DNA from: an uncultured Janibacter sp.
GTDB taxonomy: Bacteria > Actinomycetota > Actinomycetes > Actinomycetales > Dermatophilaceae
Direction: 5' to 3'
DNA: 18,821 nt
Assembly (NCBI GenBank): GCA_946222495.1
Contig: CAMICF010000029.1
Coordinates: 1 to 18,821 of the forward strand
In this document: positions 13,954-18,821 of the stretch, in pieces
Layout of the letters: each line of letters begins with the position of its first letter
Numbering within the stretch: position 1 is the first letter of the stretch
Made by a program: the position numbers and the translations under genes
Notes under the pieces: model-generated
Told to the model about the DNA's origin: nothing
What the model saw: only the letters and a program-made list of their open reading frames with translations
Databases searched by the model: none

Positions 13954-14190
13954 TCAGAAGCCGTCCGGGGTGAAGTCGACCCGGGTCGGCGGTGCCAGAG
14001 CCTCCTTGGAGACGACGCGGCGCGCTGACGAGTAGAGGTCGATCACCGAGTCCTCGTCGGGAGCCTCACCACGCGTGGCCGCCGTGAGGATGGCGGCCGC
14101 CTCGGCCTCCATCGTGCGACCGTGCCTGCTGGCGAGCTCGGAGAGCCTGCCCTCGACGCCGGTGTCGAGCTTGCGGATCGTCAATGTCAT
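13954..14190 (-). CDS. FitA-like ribbon-helix-helix antitoxin
   Basis: A 78-residue protein. MTLTIRKLDTGVEGRLSELASRHGRTMEAEAAAILTAATR is a classic FitA/VapB-type ribbon-helix-helix: the beta strand TLTIRKL for DNA contact, then two helices and the HGRTMEAE turn. The C-terminal part (about residues 40-78, IDLYSSARRVVSKEAL) would bind and block a toxin. The ATG at 14190 has a GGTGGTGA ribosome-like site five bases upstream; a second ATG eight codons earlier is possible. FitA-type antitoxins normally sit just before a PIN-domain toxin. Here the next gene is the Imm5-like gene, so the antitoxin looks orphaned or repurposed. Confidence 0.85.
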   Translation of the reverse strand: MTLTIRKLDTGVEGRLSELASRHGRTMEAEAAAILTAATRGEAPDEDSVIDLYSSARRVVSKEALAPPTRVDFTPDGF

Positions 14191-14268
14191 GTAGATCACC
14201 ACCTGGGACATCAACGTACTCCGCCCGGACCGCGGTGTCTCCCCACCGCACCGCTCAGATGCCCCGGT

Positions 14269-15153
14269 TCAGCGAAGGGAGCCCAGCGCCTCGCGGACGC
14301 GGGCGCGGCTCCCTTCGTCCAGCCCGAGAACCGGCCGGGGCAGGTTGGGGTGACCGACGAGACCGAGCTCCTCGGCGATGGCGGACACGACGCGATAGCT
14401 GCCGTGGGCGGCGAAGAGCCGCCACAACGGTTCCAGGTCGGCGGACAGCTCCTGGGCCCGCGCGGCATCACCGGTCGCCACCGCGTCGGTGATGGCCCGG
14501 CACGGACCGGGCACGGTCCCGGCGAGCGTGCTGTACCAGGCATCGCAGCCGGCGAGGAGGGCATCGGCCGCGACCTGGTCACCGCTGATGCCGATCGTCA
14601 CCGACGGCGACACGACCTCGCGCAGGGCCTCCACCCGGTGACGCACGGCCGCCACTCCCCCGGTGACCGGCGGGATCTTGATCGAGGCCACGTGTGGGAG
14701 CTCGCTGATCCGCGCGTGCAGCGCGTCGCTGAACTCGACGTGCGTCGTGCCCGGGTTGTCGTAGACGACGATCGGGACCGAGCTCGCCGCGTCGACATCG
14801 GCGAAGAGCCCGTAGACCTCGTCATCGGTGAGCGGCTGGTACGAGACCGGGGCCAGGAGCACCCCGGAGGCCCCCGCCGCCTGGGCGTCCTCGACGTGGC
14901 GCAGGACGTCCCGGGTACGGAGGGACCCCACACCCGCGAGGACCGGCACTCCCCCGGCCGCGGCGACGACGATCTCGACGGCCCGGCGCCGTTCGGCCCG
15001 GTCGAGGTAGGCATAGCTCCCGGTCGATCCCAGTGCCGTCACCGAGTCGACCCGAGCCTCGACGAGTCGTCCCACGATGCGTGCCAGGGCCGCGCCGTCG
15101 ATGCCCTCGTCGGTGAGCGGGGTCAGGGGGAAGGCGCTGAGACCGGCGAGCAC
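14269..15153 (-). CDS. DapA-family (dihydrodipicolinate synthase/N-acetylneuraminate lyase superfamily) aldolase, noncanonical
   Basis: A 294-residue class I aldolase with a full-length TIM barrel. The Schiff-base lysine is K159 in ASIKIPP, the proton-shuttle tyrosine is Y131 in VVYDNPGTTHV, and the substrate loop reads GSTGSYAYL (42-50) instead of GTTGES. The arginine of the usual YNVPSRTG segment, which grips the substrate carboxylate in true DapA, is absent. So this is probably not the lysine-pathway enzyme but a related lyase for a 2-keto acid. The GTG start directly follows the TGA of the upstream NlpC/P60-like gene (TGAGTG), implying translational coupling. The stop lies 78 bases before the antitoxin start. 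Confidence 0.85.
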   Translation of the reverse strand: MLAGLSAFPLTPLTDEGIDGAALARIVGRLVEARVDSVTALGSTGSYAYLDRAERRRAVEIVVAAAGGVPVLAGVGSLRTRDVLRHVEDAQAAGASGVLLAPVSYQPLTDDEVYGLFADVDAASSVPIVVYDNPGTTHVEFSDALHARISELPHVASIKIPPVTGGVAAVRHRVEALREVVSPSVTIGISGDQVAADALLAGCDAWYSTLAGTVPGPCRAITDAVATGDAARAQELSADLEPLWRLFAAHGSYRVVSAIAEELGLVGHPNLPRPVLGLDEGSRARVREALGSLR

Positions 15154-15714
15154 TCAGCCACCCTCGACGACGTTGTTGTACCGCATGGGGACGTAGAGGG
15201 ACTCGTTCGAGTAGTAGGGGTAGGGCACCTCTCGCTCGAGGGTGCCGCCCTTCACGCTGCTCGCCTCACGGGCGTGGTACCGCGTGCGCTCGTCGTTGGC
15301 CCAGCCGAGGAAGAGCACGACGTGCTTGTTCTCGGCGTTGAGGTAGTCGCCGGGCCGCAGCTCGTCCTTGGAGATGGGCGTCGAGATCTCCTGGATCGTG
15401 CGCGTGGAGTACGAGCGCTCCGCGTGCAGCGCGAGCGAGACGAAGCCGGAGCAGTCCTGCCGGTACTCGTGCCCGTCACCGTCCGGCGCGAAGTCCTCGC
15501 GGCTGTAGGGCATGCCCAGGAGAACCCAGGCATCGGTTCGCCGGATGATCTCCTCACGGGTGATCGGGCCGCCGCGCTCGGAGGCGGTGGTCACGGTGGT
15601 TCGGGTGGGCCCGGAGGTGTGCGCGAACGCGGCGAAGCCGGGAGCCGCACCGAGCGAGACCGCGGACACCGTCACGGCGACAAGAGCGCGGGCAAGGACA
15701 CGGGATGAACGCAT
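15154..15714 (-). CDS. Secreted NlpC/P60-like cysteine peptidase or amidase
   Basis: A 186-residue exported protein. A signal peptide (MRSSRVLARALVAVTVSAVSL onward) probably ends near residue 31, at FAHT. The catalytic cysteine is C88 in YRQDCSGFVSLAL, the NlpC/P60 signature, and the histidine is H131 in NKHVVLFLGW after ELRPGDYLN. The third catalytic residue is less clear. These enzymes cut peptide bonds in the cell-wall peptide; with no substrate-binding domain here, the target may differ. An AGGAGAG-like ribosome site precedes the ATG. The DapA-type gene begins right after its stop, and the FAD-linked oxidase diverges 167 bases upstream. Confidence 0.85.
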   Translation of the reverse strand: MRSSRVLARALVAVTVSAVSLGAAPGFAAFAHTSGPTRTTVTTASERGGPITREEIIRRTDAWVLLGMPYSREDFAPDGDGHEYRQDCSGFVSLALHAERSYSTRTIQEISTPISKDELRPGDYLNAENKHVVLFLGWANDERTRYHAREASSVKGGTLEREVPYPYYSNESLYVPMRYNNVVEGG

Positions 15715-15881
15715 GAGGGGGACCTCTCAGGAGACAGGGAGCAACGCGTGAGCGCCTGGCACGTCTGACGCACAGGACCATGCTTCCAGAGAACTGGCGG
15801 CCGTGCAGGACGAGAGCAGCCACCAGGTCACAGGTCTATAGCGTGCCCAACCCACCCACGCGGCCGCGCGTCTGCCGGTAC

Positions 15882-17294
15882 ATGAGCATCTCTCGCCGCG
15901 CCGTCCTCGGTGCCGGGGCCGCCCTCCCCGTCGCCGCCCTCTCGACCGCCCACGCCGCCGCCGGCCCGGGCAAGCAGGACTGGGCCGACCTCGACGCCGC
16001 CCTCCGCGGCAGCGTCGCCCTTCCCGGCAGCAGCACGTACCGCAGCCGCAGCCAGCTCTTCGACCCCCGCTGGGACTTCCGTCGGCCGGCCGCCGTGGCG
16101 AGGGTCCTGCGGACCCAGGACGTGGCGACCTGCGTCGAGTTCGCCCGCGACCACGGGCTGAAGGTCACCGGCCGCTCGGGTGGCCACTCCTACACGGGCG
16201 CGTCGGCCACCACGGGCTCCCTCGTCATCGACACCCGGAGCCTGCGCACGGTGAGCCTCACGCCCGGGGGCACCCAGGCCACCGTCGCCGCCGGGGCTTC
16301 CCTCTACACCGTCTACTCGACCCTCTCCGCACGATCCCGGTCGATCCCCGGGGGCACCTGCCCCACCGTGGGAACCGCCGGCCTCAGCCTCGTCGGTGGC
16401 CTCGGTGTCGACTCCCGTCGGGTCGGCCTCACCGCAGACCGGCTGCACCACGCCGCGGTGGTCGACGGACGCGGTCGCATCCGACGCGTCGACGCGGACA
16501 CCGACCCCGATCTCTTCTGGGCGCTGCGCGGCGGCGGTGCGGGCGTCGGCATCGTCACCTCGCTGACGTACCGCACGGTCGGGAGCCCGCGGCGCGGCTT
16601 CTTCAGCATGAGCTTCCCCGCATCGAAGGCCGCGAAGGTCGTCCGCGCCTGGGCCGCCTGGCTCCGCGAGCAGCCCGAGGACACCTGGGCCAACGCGCAC
16701 GTGGGCACCTCGGGCGGCGACGTCACGGTGCGGCTCTTCGGGGTGTGCCCGGCCGGCAAGGAGAAGTCGCGGGCGGCCTCCCTTCGTCGGGCGACGGGGG
16801 TGACACCGACGAAGTCGAGCACGACCACCCGCTCCTACCTCGACGGGGTCTCGTACCTCGGGGGTGGCTCGTCCACGGCCCGCACCCGCTTCGTCGCCGG
16901 GTCCGACATCCTCCCGCTCGTGACGACGGGTACGGCCGAGGCCATCACGGAGGCCATCCGCTCGGTCCCGCCGCGGATGGCGGCGTCGGCCATCCTCGAC
17001 CCCCTGGACGGTGCGGTGGCCGACGTGTCGAAGGGGGCGACCCCCTTCCCCTGGCGTGACCACACCGCGAGCGTCCAGTGGTACGTGGGCATGTCGAGCT
17101 CACCCACCGCCTCCCAGTACTCGGCGGCGCAGGGGTGGATCCAGAAGGCGCACGACCTCCTCGGCTCCCGCTCCAGCGGCGGCTACCTCGGGTACGTCGA
17201 GAGCGGCCGGCCGCTCCGTGAGTACCTCGGGACGAACACCGACCGTCTCCTCGACGTGCGGCACACGTACGACCCGAGCGGCATCATCCTGTGA
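15882..17294 (+). CDS. Tat-exported FAD-linked oxidase, bicovalent-flavin (BBE-like) type
   Basis: A 470-residue secreted oxidoreductase. The start MSISRRAVLGAGAALPVAAL is a twin-arginine signal with RR at 5-6 and a likely cut after about residue 25 (AHA). The PCMH FAD domain follows (about 65-235). H102 in GRSGGHSY and C160 in SIPGGTCPTVG are the two residues that hold FAD covalently in berberine-bridge-enzyme and glucooligosaccharide-oxidase types, so both links are predicted. The substrate-binding and C-terminal BBE-like parts follow, ending TYDPSGIIL. Substrates of relatives are sugars or alkaloid-like and aromatic compounds; none can be named here. The frame is open upstream to ATG 15780, but the ATG at 15882 starts the Tat signal. 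No clear ribosome site is seen. Confidence 0.88.
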   Translation: MSISRRAVLGAGAALPVAALSTAHAAAGPGKQDWADLDAALRGSVALPGSSTYRSRSQLFDPRWDFRRPAAVARVLRTQDVATCVEFARDHGLKVTGRSGGHSYTGASATTGSLVIDTRSLRTVSLTPGGTQATVAAGASLYTVYSTLSARSRSIPGGTCPTVGTAGLSLVGGLGVDSRRVGLTADRLHHAAVVDGRGRIRRVDADTDPDLFWALRGGGAGVGIVTSLTYRTVGSPRRGFFSMSFPASKAAKVVRAWAAWLREQPEDTWANAHVGTSGGDVTVRLFGVCPAGKEKSRAASLRRATGVTPTKSSTTTRSYLDGVSYLGGGSSTARTRFVAGSDILPLVTTGTAEAITEAIRSVPPRMAASAILDPLDGAVADVSKGATPFPWRDHTASVQWYVGMSSSPTASQYSAAQGWIQKAHDLLGSRSSGGYLGYVESGRPLREYLGTNTDRLLDVRHTYDPSGIIL

Positions 17295-17342
17295 GCCTCC
17301 CGTGCTCCCGGACGCGTCGTCGGTCATCCCGGCACGGTGCGC

Positions 17343-17354
17343 GAGACTGACCGC
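17343..17354 (+). promoter_or_regulatory. Leaderless-type -10 (GAGACT-N6-ATG) for the araC-like gene
   Basis: GAGACT (17343-17348) stands six bases before the ATG at 17355. It has the A at position 2 and T at position 6 of the -10 consensus but lacks the first T. No ribosome site is present. Confidence 0.35.
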
Positions 17355-18416
17355 ATGGACCGCTCAGCCCCTCGCACCGTGAGCGACACGGGCCTCATCC
17401 GGGCGGCGAGCCTGCGCGGGTTCGTCCCGCTCGTGCGGGACCTCGGCGGCGACCCGCGTGCCCTGCTCGAGCGTCACGGGCTCGACCCGAGCGTCCTCGA
17501 GGACGACGACGGCCTCCTGCCGATCACCGGCCACGACCTCATGCTGGACACCGCGGCACGCGAGCTGGGGTGCCCCGATTTCGGTCTCCGGCTGGCCGAG
17601 TCGCAGGACCTGAGCATCCTCGGCCCGTTGGCCGTGGCCATCGAGGCCTCGCCCACGGTGAGCTCCGCCCTCGAGTGCGTCACCCGCTTCCTCTTCGTGC
17701 ACAGCCCTGCGCTGCGCATCGCGGTCGAGGACGACCCCGCCGGGGCGCGGGGCGTCGTGGCGATCACCTATCGCAAGGAGCTGCGCGAGTCGCCGTACTC
17801 GCCCCAGGCGATGGAGCTGGGCATCGGGCTCCTCCACCGGATCGCGTCCGCGCTCGTCGGGACGGACGAGGGTCTGCGCTCGGTCGACGTCCCGCACGCG
17901 CCGATCTCCCCCGTGCGGCGCTACACGGACATGTTCGGCGACGGCGTGCGCTTCCACACCGAGATCGGTGCGCTCCGGGTCGATCGCCACACCATGGACG
18001 TCCGCTTCCGGAGCGCGGACGAGTCCATCCGCCAGCTCGCCATCGCGCACCTCGCACGCACCCACGCGGACCCCGGGGACCGGATGGCCGTGCGGCTGCG
18101 GCGACTGCTCGTCGAGACGCTCGGGACCACCGGGCACTCCCTCGCCGACGTCGCGCGCCTCATGGACACCCACCCACGAACCCTCCAGCGACAGCTCGCC
18201 GACGAGGGCACCACCTACGAGGAGGTGCTCGACGACGTGCGGCGGGTCGCCGCCCTTCGGCACATCACGACGACGGACCTACCCTTCGTGCAGATCGCCA
18301 CCATGGTGGGCTTCTCCGCCCAGAGCACGCTCACCCGGGCCGTCCGGCGCTGGACCGGGACGAGCCCGCGTGCGCTGCGCCGCTCGCAGACGGCGCCGGA
18401 AACCTTGTCGCGCTGA
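17355..18416 (+). CDS. AraC family regulator with arabinose-binding-like N-terminal domain
   Basis: A 353-residue regulator. The N-terminal region (about 15-200) is of the Arabinose_bd type (PF12625) found in OruR-like AraC proteins: LRGFVPLVRDLGGDPRALLERHGL, then ELGCPDFGLRLAESQDLSILGPLAVAIEASPTVSSAL. The C-terminal domain (about 250-345) has the two HTH motifs: HSLADVARLMDTHPRTLQRQL and PFVQIATMVGFSAQSTLTRAVRRWTG, the second being the strong AraC signature. It senses an unknown small molecule. It probably controls the gene 76 bases downstream and possibly the oxidase before it. The ATG at 17355 is preferred over GTG 17337 because of the spacing to the -10-like element. Confidence 0.9.
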   Translation: MDRSAPRTVSDTGLIRAASLRGFVPLVRDLGGDPRALLERHGLDPSVLEDDDGLLPITGHDLMLDTAARELGCPDFGLRLAESQDLSILGPLAVAIEASPTVSSALECVTRFLFVHSPALRIAVEDDPAGARGVVAITYRKELRESPYSPQAMELGIGLLHRIASALVGTDEGLRSVDVPHAPISPVRRYTDMFGDGVRFHTEIGALRVDRHTMDVRFRSADESIRQLAIAHLARTHADPGDRMAVRLRRLLVETLGTTGHSLADVARLMDTHPRTLQRQLADEGTTYEEVLDDVRRVAALRHITTTDLPFVQIATMVGFSAQSTLTRAVRRWTGTSPRALRRSQTAPETLSR

Positions 18417-18492
18417 GTCAAGTACGCGGACGGTCCTGCCCCCATGCTGGGCGGTACCGATCCCCATCACCGCGATCCAACGGAGGCTCGAC

Positions 18493-18821
18493 GTGACCCA
18501 GCAGACCGACGTCACCAGCGACGACCAGACCACCGACGTCCGGACCCTCGGCGCCCGTACCATCCCCGAGTTCGACGGCGTGCACGACGTCTGGCCCCGC
18601 GGGGACCGCCTGGCCGCCGTGCGCCGCGCCGCCACCGAGTACAAGAAGCGGTTCAAGGCCCAGGGCCAGGTCACGGCCGTGAAGTCGGTGGACATCGCCT
18701 CCGCGCCCTACCCGGTGAAGTACGGGTTCAACACCGCCGTCATCGGGCCGCACATGCCCCTCATCCCGATCATCAACCGCATGGTCGTCGTCCAGTACGA
18801 GGACTGGGACGGTGTGCCGCG
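18493..18821 (+). CDS. Protein of unknown function, N-terminal part (cut by window edge)
   Basis: The first 109 residues of a protein starting GTG at 18493. A GGAGG ribosome site (18482-18486) lies six bases before it. It opens with a polar, Thr/Asp-rich lead of about 35 residues. Then come VWPRGDRLAAVRRAATEYKKRFKAQGQV, VKSVDIASAPYPVKYGFNTAV and MPLIPIINRMVVVQYEDWDGV. The last two resemble the lead of a metallo-beta-lactamase-fold hydrolase group found in actinobacteria, but the metal motif would lie beyond the window. No signal peptide is seen. It is probably the AraC-type regulator's target, given its position. Confidence 0.78.
   Translation, partial: MTQQTDVTSDDQTTDVRTLGARTIPEFDGVHDVWPRGDRLAAVRRAATEYKKRFKAQGQVTAVKSVDIASAPYPVKYGFNTAVIGPHMPLIPIINRMVVVQYEDWDGVP

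Noticed and set aside
14122..15708. 528-codon open frame opposite the lyase and NlpC/P60-like genes
   Set aside because: Antisense shadow with a Gly/Asp/Arg-rich translation and no signal or domain.
1..18821. tRNA or rRNA genes
   Set aside because: No cloverleaf with a GTTCGAATC-like T-arm and no rRNA-like segment was seen on either strand by eye.

Overview
This is a GC-rich chromosomal window from an actinobacterium. The evidence is an RbpA with the RTHWDMLLERRS signature, a polyprenol-phosphate-mannose synthase, many GTG starts, strong GC3 bias and several leaderless TANNNT-N6-RTG starts. The gene mix would suit Micrococcales (Intrasporangiaceae-like), but that placement is inference.

Left part (1-3439). 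The tail of a gene that is probably lnt overlaps ppm1, which overlaps an fxsA-type membrane protein gene. A strong bidirectional hairpin separates these from convergent rbpA. RbpA carries a Zn-ligand-like C/H/C/C set and has a SigR/SigH-type promoter (GGAAC-N18-GTT). A UMF1/Atg22-like MFS transporter follows. I recall the ppm1/fxsA/rbpA grouping as conserved in actinobacteria.

Middle-left (3450-8900, all minus strand). This holds a NYN plus OST-HTH protein, an NmrA-like SDR gene broken by two single-base frame losses, an APC permease coupled to a universal stress protein, and a sulfur-scavenging unit. That unit is a promoter, a SAM riboswitch (SAM-I/IV superfamily), a cysteine-containing leader-peptide region, sfnG (dimethyl sulfone monooxygenase) and arfB.

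Middle-right (9036-12854). A short SSB is overlapped antisense by a duplicated-half membrane protein. An AsnC/Lrp regulator follows, with an operator-like dyad over its promoter, then a FUSC-type aromatic acid exporter-like protein and an APH-fold kinase.

A gene-free gap (12855-13389) holds an excellent XerCD dif-like site. It is the most interesting non-coding element here and may mark the replication terminus. Next to it lie an Imm5-like immunity protein and a FitA-like ribbon-helix-helix antitoxin, neither with a visible cognate toxin.

Right end (14269-18821). A secreted NlpC/P60-like protein abuts a noncanonical DapA-family aldolase on the minus strand. Divergent from these are a Tat-exported FAD-linked oxidase with both covalent FAD attachment residues, an AraC-type regulator with an arabinose-binding-like N-terminus, and the start of an unrecognised gene cut by the window edge.
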